A DNA stretch of 64,000 bases from Pseudomonas gozinkensis (GCF_014863585.1 NZ_CP062253.1:4835001-4899000); one strand, 5' to 3'. Positions 26,687-36,377 are shown, numbered from the stretch's first letter. Notes: generated from the letters alone by a model not told the origin. Program-made: numbers and translations.

Positions 26687-26716
26687 TAGTCAACCAAGCA
26701 AGTGCTTGGTTGACTA
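26687..26716 (-). promoter_or_regulatory. Large palindromic operator upstream of the acyl-CoA ligase
   Basis: Two perfect 14-bp arms (TAGTCAACCAAGCA and its complement TGCTTGGTTGACTA) surround AG, 36 bases before the ligase ATG. The CAAGCA-TGCTTG core is typical of TetR-family operators of lipid metabolism. It lies in the 81-base gap between sixA and the ligase, both leftward. Confidence 0.8.
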
Positions 26717-26732
26717 TTTCGTACAAAAAATT

Positions 26733-27185
26733 TCAGGGATGTTTAAGACTGTTGAGCGTCATCGAGCCTATCAGCAACTCGCTGTGTTCGAGCTCGGCCA
26801 GCCCGGCGGTGCTGACCTTTTCCGGCGGATAACCCGCACCGTGTTGCAGGTAGCTGAGCAGATTGCCCACCAGCGGGTTATGGCTGACCAACAGCACGTT
26901 GCTCACCGACACCAGTTGCTCGGCGACACGATCCGGATCGACTTCCGGGGTCAGCCACTCGACTGTACGAATCTCCGGCTCGAAGCCGAGGGCTTCGCGC
27001 ACCAGTTGCGCCGTCTGTTGCGCCCGCAGGTAAGGGCTGGCGTAGATCGCCGTCAGCGGCTGACCCATCAAGCGGGCCGCGCTGCTCAACACTTCCTTGC
27101 GACCATGGGCGGTCAGTTCTCGCTCGGAGTCGGGCCGCGAGCCGTAGGGCTCGGCCTCACCGTGACGCAATACCCAGAGTTTCAT
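26733..27185 (-). CDS. sixA: Phosphohistidine phosphatase SixA
   Basis: Protein of 150 aa, the size of SixA. The catalytic RHGEAE motif is at residues 7-12 and the second His is in SHNPLVG, with ASPYLRAQQTA in between. It removes phosphate from histidine phospho-relay or phosphotransferase proteins. Its ATG overlaps the stop of the DUF4389 gene (ATGA at 27182-27185). Confidence 0.93.
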   Translation of the reverse strand: MKLWVLRHGEAEPYGSRPDSERELTAHGRKEVLSSAARLMGQPLTAIYASPYLRAQQTAQLVREALGFEPEIRTVEWLTPEVDPDRVAEQLVSVSNVLLVSHNPLVGNLLSYLQHGAGYPPEKVSTAGLAELEHSELLIGSMTLNSLKHP

Positions 27186-27529
27186 AGCTTGGGTTCCTCA
27201 TCCCGGGCCGGATGCGGTGCCGGCGCGACAACGTGTGGCGCTTCACCTTCCGGAGTACGCGGCGTCGGCCAGTCGGCGAACGGCCAGGGTTTCTGGTCGC
27301 TGTGGAAACTGCCGAAACGACCGATCTGCGCCAGAAACTGGCTCAGGCTGTCGCCGAAATTCATCAGGCTGGCGCTCGGGGCGCCATAGATCAAACGATA
27401 GATCAACTGCACCAGCACCACAGCGCCGATGATGAACTGCGCCACCTGCCAGACCAGGATGTAAACAACCATCCACAACACCCGCAGGAGGATGGATTCA
27501 TATTTGGCTTCGGTTTTCGGATCGTTCAT
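27182..27529 (-). CDS. DUF4389 membrane protein
   Basis: Protein of 115 aa. One long hydrophobic stretch (about 15-46) likely makes two spans, followed by GAPSASLMNFGDSLSQFLAQI and a proline-rich acidic tail (PHPARDEEPKL). DUF4389 proteins are small inner-membrane proteins of unknown role. Coupled to sixA and only 18 bases after gpsA, so gpsA, this gene and sixA form one operon. Confidence 0.88.
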   Translation of the reverse strand: MNDPKTEAKYESILLRVLWMVVYILVWQVAQFIIGAVVLVQLIYRLIYGAPSASLMNFGDSLSQFLAQIGRFGSFHSDQKPWPFADWPTPRTPEGEAPHVVAPAPHPARDEEPKL

Positions 27530-27547
27530 GCCCTGCTCCCTGCTGAA

Positions 27548-28573
27548 TCAGTTGAAACCACTGGTGGAAATAAAGTCGACGTCGGTTTTCGGTTCGGCAC
27601 GCATCAGCAGACCGATCACCTGCTCAAGCGTGCGCCCTTCGAACAGGATTGCATGCAGTCCGGCGACCAGCGGCATGTACACGCCCACGTCCTGGGCCTT
27701 GGCTTTGAGCACTTTCAGGGTGTTGACGCCTTCGGCCACTTCACCGAGGCGCGACACCGCTTCGTCGAGGCTCAAGCCCTGGCCGAGGGCGAAACCGACC
27801 TGATAGTTGCGGCTTTTCGGCGACGAGCAGGTGACGATCAGGTCGCCGACCCCGGCCAGACCGAGAAAGGTCATCGGGTTGGCGCCCTGATTCACCGCAA
27901 ACCGGGTCATCTCGGCCAGGGCTCGGGTGATCAGCATGCTCTTGGTGTTCTCGCCCATCTCCAGTGCCACCGCCATGCCGGCGATGATCGCGTAGACGTT
28001 TTTCAGCGCCCCGCCCAGTTCCACGCCAAAACGGTCGGCGCTGGCGTAGACGCGGAAAGTCCGGCCATGCAATGCGGCCTGCACTGCTTTGCAGAGTTCT
28101 TCGTCTTCGCTGGCAACCACGGTCGCGGTCAGCGCGTGCTCGGCGATTTCCCGCGCCAGATTCGGCCCGGACAGCACGCCGATGCGCGCCTGCGGGGCGA
28201 TCTCTTCCAGGATCTGGCTCATCAGTTTGAAGGTCTGGGCTTCGATGCCCTTGGTCAGGCTGACCAGCATCTTGCCGCTCAGGCGTTCGGCGTGCGCCGC
28301 CAGTACCGTGCGCAGCGCGCTGGACGGCAATGCCACAAAACACAAATCGCAGGCGTCGAGGGTTTCCTGCAGGTCGGTGACCGCGGTCACGCCCGGCAGA
28401 ATCTTGATGCCTTTGAGGTAACGCGGGTTCTCGCGATTGACCCGGATGGCCTCGGCCTGTTCGGGGTCACGCATCCACTGCCGGACTTGATGGCCGTTCT
28501 CGGCCAACAGATTGGCCACGGCGGTACCGAAACTTCCGCCTCCCAGGACCGCAATCGGGCGCTGTTCAGTCAT
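27548..28573 (-). CDS. gpsA: NAD(P)+-dependent glycerol-3-phosphate dehydrogenase
   Basis: Protein of 341 aa. Rossmann [10 protein letters not shown] near residues 11-20, catalytic Lys in SLTKGIE and the [13 protein letters not shown] region typical of GpsA. It makes sn-glycerol 3-phosphate for phospholipids from dihydroxyacetone phosphate. The start at 28573 ([13 protein letters not shown]) is preferred over an upstream extension. First gene of the gpsA-DUF4389-sixA operon, and divergent from the TonB receptor with about 196 bases between. Confidence 0.97.
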   Translation of the reverse strand: MTEQRPIAVLGGGSFGTAVANLLAENGHQVRQWMRDPEQAEAIRVNRENPRYLKGIKILPGVTAVTDLQETLDACDLCFVALPSSALRTVLAAHAERLSGKMLVSLTKGIEAQTFKLMSQILEEIAPQARIGVLSGPNLAREIAEHALTATVVASEDEELCKAVQAALHGRTFRVYASADRFGVELGGALKNVYAIIAGMAVALEMGENTKSMLITRALAEMTRFAVNQGANPMTFLGLAGVGDLIVTCSSPKSRNYQVGFALGQGLSLDEAVSRLGEVAEGVNTLKVLKAKAQDVGVYMPLVAGLHAILFEGRTLEQVIGLLMRAEPKTDVDFISTSGFN

Positions 28574-28769
28574 ATGTAATCCGTTAATCCATACCAGTGG
28601 CGATGCCGGCATTATACGGAGCGTCCCCTTCTCGGACAGCCCCGGCGTCAATTACCCGCACTTGTAGGAAGAAGACCAATAAAACCGAGGAAAATGCCTG
28701 TAACGTGACTGGAAAAGTCGTCGACCTCGGTTAACATGCGCGCCAATTCTTTGCTATCAAGGCTGCGTC

Positions 28770-30893
28770 GTGTTTTCTGGCCCCCCTTCCCCGCGTTCGT
28801 CCCTGCTGCTGGCGCTGTTGTTCAGCCCGATGCTGCTGGCGGACGATCTGTTTGTCGACAGTGAGGCCTTGCCGCAGATCCTGACCGCCACGCGTTTGAA
28901 ACAGTCGCCGGCGGAAGTCCCCGGCAGCATGACCGTACTCGACAGCGAACTGATCAGCGCCAGCGGCGCCCGGGACATCAGCGAACTGCTGCGCCTGGTG
29001 CCGGGGATGATGGTCGGCAATATCAGCGGCAATCAGGCAGTGGTGAATTATCACGGGACCAACGCCACTGAAGCCCGACGCATGCAGGTGCTGATCGACG
29101 GCCGCTCGGTGTACCGCGCCGGGCTCGCGACCGTGGACTGGAGCGATATCCCGGTGGCCATGGAAGACATCGAGCGCATCGAAGTCTTTCGCGGCCCGAA
29201 CACCGTCAGCTACGGCGCCAACGCGCTGATGGCGGTGGTCAACATCATCACCCGCAACCCGGCGGACAGCCATGGCACACGGCTGAAGCTGACGCGCGGC
29301 CAGCGCGGCATCAACGACTTCTACGCCAGCCAGAGCACCGGATGGAATGGCGGCGACCTGCGTCTGTCGCTGTCCGGCCAGGAAGACGACGGCTTCGACA
29401 CTGACCGTACCGGCGCCGACTACCGCGACAACCGTCGGTTGAACCGCTTCAGCCTCGCCGTCAGCCAGACCCTGAGCGACAACCAAAGCCTCGACTGGCA
29501 GGTCAACGCCAAGGACGGGACCAATCAACGGCCTTACACCTACCGACCGGTGTTCTCCGGGATTACCGCTGCCGGGAACAATTCCGACGTAGTAGCCAAG
29601 GACTACGCCGGTTCGGTGCGCTGGAACCTGGACCTCAATCCCGATCACAGCCTTTACGTACAAGGCTCGGCCCAACACTGGGATCGTCAGCAGACCTGGC
29701 GCGCGTGTGACGCCGAAGTGTCGTTCAGCCCGCAATTGACCGAGCTGTGGCAACTCAACCCGAACTACACCGAGCGCCTGGCCCGCAACATGACCCTGTT
29801 CACCGGCCCCGGTGCACCCGCCGGTACACCGCAGGAAATGACCCTGGCCAATCAGGTGCTGGACCAGTGGCGCAACGGCGCGCGCCAGACCCTGTGCGGC
29901 GACATCGACCAGAGTGCCCGGGAATCGCGTTATGACCTGGAACTGCAGGATACCCTCAGCCTGTCCGATAGCCTGCGTCTGGTCAGCGGCCTGAACTATC
30001 GTTACGACCGGGCCGATTCCGAGACTTATTTCAACGGCACGCTGGACGACACCACCTGGCGCGCCTTCGGCCAACTGGAATGGCGCGCCAGCGAACACTG
30101 GTTGTTGCAGGGCGGCGCCATGTTCGAAAACACGCAATTGATCGGCAGCTCGCTGACGCCCCGGTTTGCGGTCAACTACCTGTTCAACCCGCGCCACAGC
30201 CTGCGCGCGGTGTACTCGGAAGCCATCCGTTCGCCGGACATGTTCGAGAACAACGTCAACTGGAGTTATCAGGTGACCAACCTGCGTCCCGCCGCCTATG
30301 GCCAGTCTTCGGCCCGCTACTTCGTCAAGACACGGGGCCCCGGCGATCTTGACCAGGAGCACATGCGCTCGCGGGAACTGGGCTACAACGGCTATTTCCC
30401 GGAATGGGGCCTGGCGCTGGACGTGAAGCTGTTCTACGACGAAATCACCGGGATGATCAGCGAGCCGCTGCGCAACAATCAGTACATCGCCAGCAACGCC
30501 AACGATTCGCGCTTTCGCGGCACCGAGACGCAACTGGACTGGCGCCTGAGTGCGGCCGACCGCCTGCGCCTGACCTACGCCTTCGTCGACGCCGAGGCGA
30601 GCAATCCGCTGGATCAGCAATTCACCGCGCGCAACAGCGGCTCGGCGGGCTGGCTGCGCGATTGGGGCCACGGCTGGAACAGCGCCCTCTTCTATTACGG
30701 TGACAACGCGCTCAACGGTTACCGCTTCGAGCGGGTCGACACGCGGATCGCCAAACGCCTCGCCCTGGGCAAGGCCCAACTGCAACTGGCCGGTGTGCTG
30801 CAACAACGCCTCGACCATGAACCAACCACTTTCGTCGACAACAATTACGACGAACGCCGCGTGGTGTATTTCAGCGCCGAGCTGGAGTTCTAG
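28770..30893 (+). CDS. TonB-dependent outer-membrane receptor
   Basis: Protein of 707 aa from GTG 28770 (AAGG about 10 bases upstream). A signal peptide ends near LLADD (about 25); a TonB-box-like segment ILTATRLKQSP is followed by the plug domain (MTVLDSELI ... VLIDGRSVYRAGLATVDWSDIPVAMEDIERIEVFRGPN region, about 45-150) and a 22-strand barrel ending in terminal F (FSAELEF). The plug resembles catecholate/vitamin-type receptors, but the ligand is unknown. The stop abuts the ATG of a periplasmic binding protein, which in turn overlaps a hybrid kinase, so one transcript links uptake and signalling. Confidence 0.92.
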   Translation: MFSGPPSPRSSLLLALLFSPMLLADDLFVDSEALPQILTATRLKQSPAEVPGSMTVLDSELISASGARDISELLRLVPGMMVGNISGNQAVVNYHGTNATEARRMQVLIDGRSVYRAGLATVDWSDIPVAMEDIERIEVFRGPNTVSYGANALMAVVNIITRNPADSHGTRLKLTRGQRGINDFYASQSTGWNGGDLRLSLSGQEDDGFDTDRTGADYRDNRRLNRFSLAVSQTLSDNQSLDWQVNAKDGTNQRPYTYRPVFSGITAAGNNSDVVAKDYAGSVRWNLDLNPDHSLYVQGSAQHWDRQQTWRACDAEVSFSPQLTELWQLNPNYTERLARNMTLFTGPGAPAGTPQEMTLANQVLDQWRNGARQTLCGDIDQSARESRYDLELQDTLSLSDSLRLVSGLNYRYDRADSETYFNGTLDDTTWRAFGQLEWRASEHWLLQGGAMFENTQLIGSSLTPRFAVNYLFNPRHSLRAVYSEAIRSPDMFENNVNWSYQVTNLRPAAYGQSSARYFVKTRGPGDLDQEHMRSRELGYNGYFPEWGLALDVKLFYDEITGMISEPLRNNQYIASNANDSRFRGTETQLDWRLSAADRLRLTYAFVDAEASNPLDQQFTARNSGSAGWLRDWGHGWNSALFYYGDNALNGYRFERVDTRIAKRLALGKAQLQLAGVLQQRLDHEPTTFVDNNYDERRVVYFSAELEF

Positions 30894-31826
30894 ATGCGTT
30901 ACGCCATGTCACGGAAGATGCCAACGCTCGGCCAATGGCTGGCCGGGCTCTGTCTGTTCCTGACAGCATGGCTGCATGGCGTGGCGGTGCAGGCGGCCGA
31001 TATTCTGCTGACCGGCGCCGAAGAAAGTCCCGGCGTGCAGTCCTTCGTCCAGGCCCTGAGCGAACTGCGCCCCACCGACCGCGTACATTTCCAGCCGCTG
31101 GCCAGCCTGCCGGCGCCGGGCAAGTTGCCGTCGAGCCTGCGCCTGATTCTGCTGGATCTGCCGAGTCTCGACTGGCGCATGCAGGAAAGCCAGGGGCCGG
31201 CGACTTTGGTCCTGCGCATCAGCCGCCTGCAAGCCCGCCAACGCTTCGGCGACACGCAACCGCCCCGCTTGAGCCTGCTGTGGGCCGATCCGCCGCTGAG
31301 TCGTCAGTTGCAACTGATCCGACGGGTTCTGCCCCAGGCCGGGCGAGTCGGCGTGCTGTTCGATCAGCACAGTGAGTTCCTGCTCAAGGAGCTGCAATCG
31401 GCCGCCCAGTCACTGAATTTGCAAATCGTCCCGCAACGCTGGGACAACACCCACGACAGCCGCCCCTTGCAAGCTGTGCTGAAAAACAGCGACGTGCTGC
31501 TGGGCCTCGACGACCCTGACCTCTACAACCCGAAAACCGCGAAGAACCTGTTGCTCAGCAGTTACTCTCGGCAACTTGCGCTGGTCGGGCCGAATGTCGC
31601 TTTCGTCCGCGCCGGTAGCCTGGCCAGTACCTACAGCGATCAGAACGACTGGCTGGCAGTCCTCGACGAATTGCTCGACCGACCACCGGCCACCTGGCCG
31701 CGCACGCTCTACCCCGGGCGTTTTAAAGTCTCAAGTAATGCGCAGGTGGCTCGTTCCTTAGGGATAGAACCGATGAATGAAGCGTCTGTCGCCGCAGAGC
31801 TGGCCGAAGGAGAGCGCCGCCCATGA
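30894..31826 (+). CDS. Periplasmic ABC-substrate-binding-like protein
   Basis: Protein of 310 aa starting directly after the receptor stop. An N-terminal signal peptide (LCLFLTAWLHGVAVQA) is followed by a two-lobed binding-protein-like fold (ILLTGAEESPGVQSFVQAL, then GRVGVLFDQHSEF and VGPNVAFVRAGSLASTYSDQ). It looks like the ABC_sub_bind class (TrpX-like). No ABC permease or ATPase is near, which suggests it serves the kinase encoded next, overlapping it by four bases (ATGA). Confidence 0.82.
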   Translation: MRYAMSRKMPTLGQWLAGLCLFLTAWLHGVAVQAADILLTGAEESPGVQSFVQALSELRPTDRVHFQPLASLPAPGKLPSSLRLILLDLPSLDWRMQESQGPATLVLRISRLQARQRFGDTQPPRLSLLWADPPLSRQLQLIRRVLPQAGRVGVLFDQHSEFLLKELQSAAQSLNLQIVPQRWDNTHDSRPLQAVLKNSDVLLGLDDPDLYNPKTAKNLLLSSYSRQLALVGPNVAFVRAGSLASTYSDQNDWLAVLDELLDRPPATWPRTLYPGRFKVSSNAQVARSLGIEPMNEASVAAELAEGERRP

Positions 31827-33724
31827 TATTCCGCCGTTGGGACATCAACACCCGCACCCAGTTGATCAGCCTGGGTCCTGCGCTGTTGTTGACCTTGCTG
31901 CTGATCAGCTTTTTCACCTTCGTGCGCATTCAGGATCTGCGTCAGGAGCTGAACCACACCGGCCAATTGATCGCCAACCAACTCGCACCGGCCACCGAAT
32001 ACGGAGTGATTTCCGGCAACAACGAAGTGCTGGAAAGCCTGCTCAAGGCCACGCTGGCCACGCCGAACGTGCGGTTTCTGGAAGTGCAGGACAGCGCCAA
32101 CCGGATTCTGGCCTACGTCGAACAACCGGCGGATGCGCACAATCGTCCACATCAGGTCGAGGTGTTCCAGGCACCGGTGCGGCTGCAACGCATCGCCTTG
32201 CACAACGATTTCTTTCAGGACGGCAAGAGCACCCCCGGCGTGGCCAGCGAGGATTATCTGGGGCGGGTGATCGTCGGCCTGTCCAACGACGCCTTCAGTC
32301 AGCGCCAACAGGAAATTTTGCTCAAGGCCGGGATCCTGGCGTTGTTCGCCCTGCTCTTCACGTTTGTGCTGGCGCGGCGACTGGCCGGCAGCCTGTCGCA
32401 ACCGATTCGCGACATCGGTGATGCGGTCAAGGCGATTCAGGACGGCGACTACAAGACCCCGCTGCCGATTGTTGATGACACCGAACTGGGCGCCCTGTCC
32501 CAGCACATCAACAACCTGGCCCAGGCGCTGGAACAGGCCAGCCGTGAACAGCATCAGGCGATGGCGCAACTGATCCAGACCCGCGAAGAGGCGGAGAAAG
32601 CCAATAATGCCAAATCGGATTTCCTGGCGATGATGAGCCATGAACTGCGCACCCCGATGAACGGCGTGCTGGGCATGCTGCAATTGCTGGAAACCACTGA
32701 CATGACCGAGGAGCAGGTCGAGTACGCGGCGCTGGCTTCCGAGTCCACCGAGCATCTGCTCAAGGTGATCAACGACATTCTGGATTTCTCGCGCATCGAG
32801 CGTTCGGAGCTCGAACTGGAGCACATTCCGTTCAACCTCGCCGACCTGATCGGCGCCTGCGCGCAGTCGTTCCAGCACAGCGCCGCGCAACGCGGGCTGG
32901 CCCTGCAACTGCGGATCCCCGAAGACATGCGCGACTTGCAGGTGCAGGGCGACCCGACACGGATCCGGCAGATACTGGTCAACCTGGTCGGCAACGCCTT
33001 GAAGTTCACCGAACAGGGACGCGTCAGCATCGAGGCACAGTGGCAGTCGCTGGATCACGAATTGTTGTGGTTCACCTGCGCGGTGCGTGACAGTGGCATC
33101 GGCATTTCGTCAGAGAGCCTGGAGCTGATGTTCAACGCGTTCCAGCAGGCCGACAGCTCGATTTCCCGTCGATATGGCGGCACCGGTCTGGGCCTGCCGA
33201 TTGCCCGCACCCTCGCCGAACGAATGGGCGGCACCCTGCGTGCCCAGAGCGAAGAAGGTCGCGGATCGGTATTCACTCTGGAAATACCACTGGCTTTATA
33301 TAAGCAGGCACTGCCTGCGCTGGCGGCACCGCGCACGCTGATCGGCGACGGTCACGGCGAAGGACGCAATGTGCTGCTGGTCGAGGACAACCCGGTCAAT
33401 CAGACGGTGATCGAAGCGATGTTGCGCAGCCTGGGCTTTACCGTCAGCGTCGCCACCGATGGCGTGCAGGCGGTGCGCAGTGCCGGCGACAGTCGTTTCG
33501 AAGCGATCCTGATGGATTGCCGCTTGCCGCTCATCGACGGTTACGAGGCGACCCGACAGATCCGCCGTCTGCCCGGCTGCGGCCATGTTCCGATCATCGC
33601 CCTGACCGCCAATGCGTTGCAGGGCGACCGCGAAAACTGCCTGTCGGCGGGCATGAACGATTACCTGGCCAAGCCATTCAAACGCAATGATCTGCAGCAG
33701 ATTCTGCAGCGTTGGGTGCAGTAG
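31823..33724 (+). CDS. Hybrid sensor histidine kinase, probable PA1611 counterpart
   Basis: Protein of 633 aa: membrane span about 12-33, periplasmic sensor to about 165, second span, HAMP, HisKA with H273 (MMSHELRTPMNG), HATPase (NLVGNALKF, DSGIGI, GGTGLGLPI), then a receiver with D565 (ILMDCRLPLIDG). There is no Hpt domain, so phosphate must pass to a separate Hpt protein. Position between a receptor/binding-protein pair and fabA-fabB, with gpsA beyond, matches PA1611, which in P. aeruginosa binds RetS and feeds the Gac/Rsm switch; that identity rests on remembered synteny. Confidence 0.9.
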   Translation: MIFRRWDINTRTQLISLGPALLLTLLLISFFTFVRIQDLRQELNHTGQLIANQLAPATEYGVISGNNEVLESLLKATLATPNVRFLEVQDSANRILAYVEQPADAHNRPHQVEVFQAPVRLQRIALHNDFFQDGKSTPGVASEDYLGRVIVGLSNDAFSQRQQEILLKAGILALFALLFTFVLARRLAGSLSQPIRDIGDAVKAIQDGDYKTPLPIVDDTELGALSQHINNLAQALEQASREQHQAMAQLIQTREEAEKANNAKSDFLAMMSHELRTPMNGVLGMLQLLETTDMTEEQVEYAALASESTEHLLKVINDILDFSRIERSELELEHIPFNLADLIGACAQSFQHSAAQRGLALQLRIPEDMRDLQVQGDPTRIRQILVNLVGNALKFTEQGRVSIEAQWQSLDHELLWFTCAVRDSGIGISSESLELMFNAFQQADSSISRRYGGTGLGLPIARTLAERMGGTLRAQSEEGRGSVFTLEIPLALYKQALPALAAPRTLIGDGHGEGRNVLLVEDNPVNQTVIEAMLRSLGFTVSVATDGVQAVRSAGDSRFEAILMDCRLPLIDGYEATRQIRRLPGCGHVPIIALTANALQGDRENCLSAGMNDYLAKPFKRNDLQQILQRWVQ

Positions 33725-33822
33725 TGAGGCCCTTTCGACCATCTGTGACTGGCGTGAAAAGCGAAAGTGCGGCAGTCTTAGGCACCCGAACGGGCCTCAA
33801 AAGGGGCTTGAATAAAAATTTC

Positions 33823-33840
33823 AGTGCACAAGTGTACATT
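33823..33840. promoter_or_regulatory. DesT-like imperfect palindrome upstream of fabA
   Basis: AGTGCACAAGTGTACATT matches its own reverse complement at 14 of 18 positions, about 130 bases before the fabA ATG. DesT in P. aeruginosa represses fabAB from an AGTGAACG-type palindrome. A weak TTGAAT lies just upstream. The assignment is by resemblance only. Confidence 0.45.
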
Positions 33841-33971
33841 CATGTCCTTGGTGCTGTGACTTTCACCACAACGCAATAGTCTATGAGTAGGCTGCCGGTA
33901 CGAGGCATGAACGCGTCGATCGGCCGGGAAGATTTGCCCCACCTGCCGCATGGGATTATTGAGGAGCTCGC

Positions 33972-34487
33972 ATGACCAAACAAAACGCCTTTACTCGGGA
34001 AGACCTGCTGCGCTGCAGTCGCGGTGAGCTGTTCGGCCCTGGTAACGCGCAACTGCCCGCCCCGAACATGCTGATGGTGGATCGCATCACCCTGATCAGC
34101 GAAGAAGGCGGCAAGTACGGCAAAGGTGAATTGGTCGCCGAGCTGGATATCAACCCTGACCTGTGGTTCTTCGCGTGCCACTTCGAAGGCGATCCGGTGA
34201 TGCCGGGCTGCCTGGGTCTGGACGCCATGTGGCAACTGGTCGGTTTCTTCCTGGGCTGGCAAGGCCTGCCGGGCCGTGGCCGTGCGCTGGGTTCGGGCGA
34301 AGTGAAATTCTTCGGCCAGGTCCTGCCGACCGCCAAGAAAGTCACCTACAACATTCATATCAAGCGCGTCCTCAAGGGCAAGCTGAACCTGGCCATTGCC
34401 GACGGTTCGGTGACTGTCGACGGTCGCGAAATCTACACCGCCGAAGGCCTTCGCGTCGGCGTGTTCACCTCCACTGACAACTTCTAA
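33972..34487 (+). CDS. fabA: 3-hydroxydecanoyl-ACP dehydratase/isomerase
   Basis: Protein of 171 aa, exact FabA length. The active-site His is in [19 protein letters not shown], and Asp lies further on in the same helix; [16 protein letters not shown] follows. It dehydrates and isomerises the C10 intermediate to start unsaturated fatty acid synthesis. GGAG upstream of ATG 33972. It is 11 bases before fabB, the conserved operon. Confidence 0.98.
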   Translation: MTKQNAFTREDLLRCSRGELFGPGNAQLPAPNMLMVDRITLISEEGGKYGKGELVAELDINPDLWFFACHFEGDPVMPGCLGLDAMWQLVGFFLGWQGLPGRGRALGSGEVKFFGQVLPTAKKVTYNIHIKRVLKGKLNLAIADGSVTVDGREIYTAEGLRVGVFTSTDNF

Positions 34488-34498
34488 GGGTTATTCGC

Positions 34499-35719
34499 AT
34501 GCGCCGCGTCGTTATCACTGGTCTGGGCATCGTTTCGTGCCTGGGCAATGACAAAGAGACCGTCTCCGCTAACCTGCGTGCAAGCCGCCCTGGCATCCGG
34601 TTCAACCCGGAATATGCCGAAATGGGTCTGCGTAGCCAGGTTTCCGGCTCCATCGACCTCAACCTTGAAGAGCTGATCGATCGCAAGATCTATCGCTTCG
34701 TCGGCCACGCAGCGGCTTACGCCTACCTGGCCATGAAAGACGCCATCACCGACTCCGGCCTGACCGAAGAGCAGGTGTCCAACCCGCGTACCGGCCTGAT
34801 CGCAGGTTCCGGCGGCGCATCGACCCTGAACCAGATGGAAGCGCTGGACATCCTGCGCGAGAAAGGCGTCAAGCGCGTCGGCCCATACCGCGTAACGCGG
34901 ACCATGAGCAGCACCGTTTCGGCTTGCCTGGCCACGCCGTTCAAGATCAAGGGCCTGAACTACTCCATCGCTTCTGCCTGCGCCACCAGTGCTCACTGCA
35001 TCGGTACCGCCATGGAACAGATCCAGATGGGCAAGCAGGACATCGTTTTCGCCGGTGGCGGTGAAGAAGAGCACTGGAGCCAGTCGTTCCTGTTCGACGC
35101 AATGGGCGCTCTGTCCAGCAAGCGTAACGACACCCCTGAACAAGCCTCCCGTGCCTACGACGCCGACCGTGACGGTTTCGTCATCGCTGGCGGTGGCGGC
35201 ATGGTGGTGGTCGAGGAGCTGGAACACGCTCTGGCCCGTGGCGCGAAGATCTACGCGGAAATCGTTGGCTACGGCGCGACTTCCGATGGCTACGACATGG
35301 TGGCTCCAAGCGGCGAAGGCGCAATCCGCTGCATGCAGCAGGCGCTGTCCACCGTCGACACCCCGATCGACTACCTGAACACCCACGGCACTTCGACTCC
35401 GGTCGGCGACGTCGCGGAAATGAAAGGTGTGCGTGAAGTGTTCGGCGACAAGGCCCCGGCCATCAGCTCCACCAAGAGCCTGTCGGGTCACTCCCTGGGC
35501 GCCGCCGGCGTTCACGAAGCGATCTACTGCATGCTGATGATGGAAGGCAACTTCATCGCCGGTTCCGCCAACATCGACGAACTGGACCCTGAAGTGGCCG
35601 ATCTGCCGGTGCTGACCAAGACCCGCGAGAACGCCACCATCAACACCGTGATGAGCAACAGCTTCGGCTTCGGTGGCACCAACGCCACCCTCGTGCTGAA
35701 GCGCTGGGAAGGCAAGTAA
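34499..35719 (+). CDS. fabB: 3-oxoacyl-ACP synthase I
   Basis: Protein of 406 aa. The catalytic triad is visible: Cys in [14 protein letters not shown], His in [11 protein letters not shown] and His in [14 protein letters not shown]. It extends unsaturated acyl-ACP made by FabA. The gene has its own strong terminator. Confidence 0.98.
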   Translation: MRRVVITGLGIVSCLGNDKETVSANLRASRPGIRFNPEYAEMGLRSQVSGSIDLNLEELIDRKIYRFVGHAAAYAYLAMKDAITDSGLTEEQVSNPRTGLIAGSGGASTLNQMEALDILREKGVKRVGPYRVTRTMSSTVSACLATPFKIKGLNYSIASACATSAHCIGTAMEQIQMGKQDIVFAGGGEEEHWSQSFLFDAMGALSSKRNDTPEQASRAYDADRDGFVIAGGGGMVVVEELEHALARGAKIYAEIVGYGATSDGYDMVAPSGEGAIRCMQQALSTVDTPIDYLNTHGTSTPVGDVAEMKGVREVFGDKAPAISSTKSLSGHSLGAAGVHEAIYCMLMMEGNFIAGSANIDELDPEVADLPVLTKTRENATINTVMSNSFGFGGTNATLVLKRWEGK

Positions 35720-35743
35720 TTCCCTCCCGCTCAGCCGCACATG

Positions 35744-35777
35744 AAAACGCCCCGACTGGTTCGGGGCGTTTTTTTTC
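35744..35777 (+). terminator. Terminator of fabA-fabB
   Basis: AAAACGCCCCGA - CTGG - TTCGGGGCGTTTTTTTT hairpin with an eight-T tract, 25 bases after the fabB stop. Confidence 0.92.
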
Positions 35778-35798
35778 GCCTGGAGAAAAGCGCTTGTC

Positions 35799-35893
35799 CC
35801 TGTGGGAGCTGGCTTGCCAGCGATGACGTCGGCACTGCAAACATCCCTGCCGACTGACACTCCGCAATCGCTGGCAAGCCAGCTCCCACAGGG
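35799..35893. repeat. REP doublet (REPIN)
   Basis: Inverted copies of CTGTGGGAGCTGGCTTGCCAGCGAT (left, 35800) and its complement (right, to 35893) surround a 40-base centre. The remainder of the 379-base gap 35720-36098 holds the fabB terminator and presumably the promoter of the small gene at 36099. Confidence 0.9.
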
Positions 35894-36098
35894 TTCTTTG
35901 GAGCGTCTGAAGATGAAACGTTTGTCATGCAACTTACCGCCCTGCGACTGAATGTCGCGGATTCTGCGGGCTCCAGCGCTGTTGCAGATTTCGCAAGAAT
36001 ACATTGCATAAATCGGGCGTTTACTTAGCAGGCTAACAAAATCTATAAATGAAGCCTGCACACGCCTTGCTGCAGATAACAGAGATTGGAGCTAGCAG

Positions 36099-36287
36099 AT
36101 GACTGTAAAAGTAACTGAACGCGACGATTCACACATGTCCCATGAAGGCGTAGCCGCCGGCGTACGGATCTGGGATGTGCATCAACAAGACTTGCTGGTC
36201 GGCATGTTCCACAACGAGATCGACGCCCACAACTACAAGGCCGAACTGGAACTGCAAGAACGCCAGCGGGATCTGAAATCCGCCTGA
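36099..36287 (+). CDS. Small conserved protein of 62 aa, function unknown
   Basis: Starts at ATG 36099 with GGAG about 9 bases upstream. The protein is hydrophilic (VRIWDVHQQDLLVGMFHNEIDAHNYKAELEL) without membrane segment or metal motif. Codon use and a downstream terminator support a real gene. Not recognised. Confidence 0.75.
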   Translation: MTVKVTERDDSHMSHEGVAAGVRIWDVHQQDLLVGMFHNEIDAHNYKAELELQERQRDLKSA

Positions 36288-36307
36288 AGCAAAACCACAG
36301 CATTGAA

Positions 36308-36342
36308 AACGACAAACCCCGCCATGAGCGGGGTTTGTCGTT
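36308..36342. terminator. Bidirectional terminator
   Basis: AACGACAAACCCCGC - CATGA - GCGGGGTTTGTCGTT: 15-bp perfect stem between the convergent small gene and the DUF2058 gene. Confidence 0.85.
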
Positions 36343-36377
36343 CTACCTCAGGGCCACTTCGCAGCCAGGTAAAGTCT

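Noticed and set aside
24837..27389. 850-codon open frame on the plus strand
   Set aside because: Antisense to the ligase, sixA and part of DUF4389 genes, which all have clear motifs; no ribosome site or family resemblance.
28731..30818. 695-codon open frame on the minus strand
   Set aside because: Antisense to the TonB receptor; no plausible domain.
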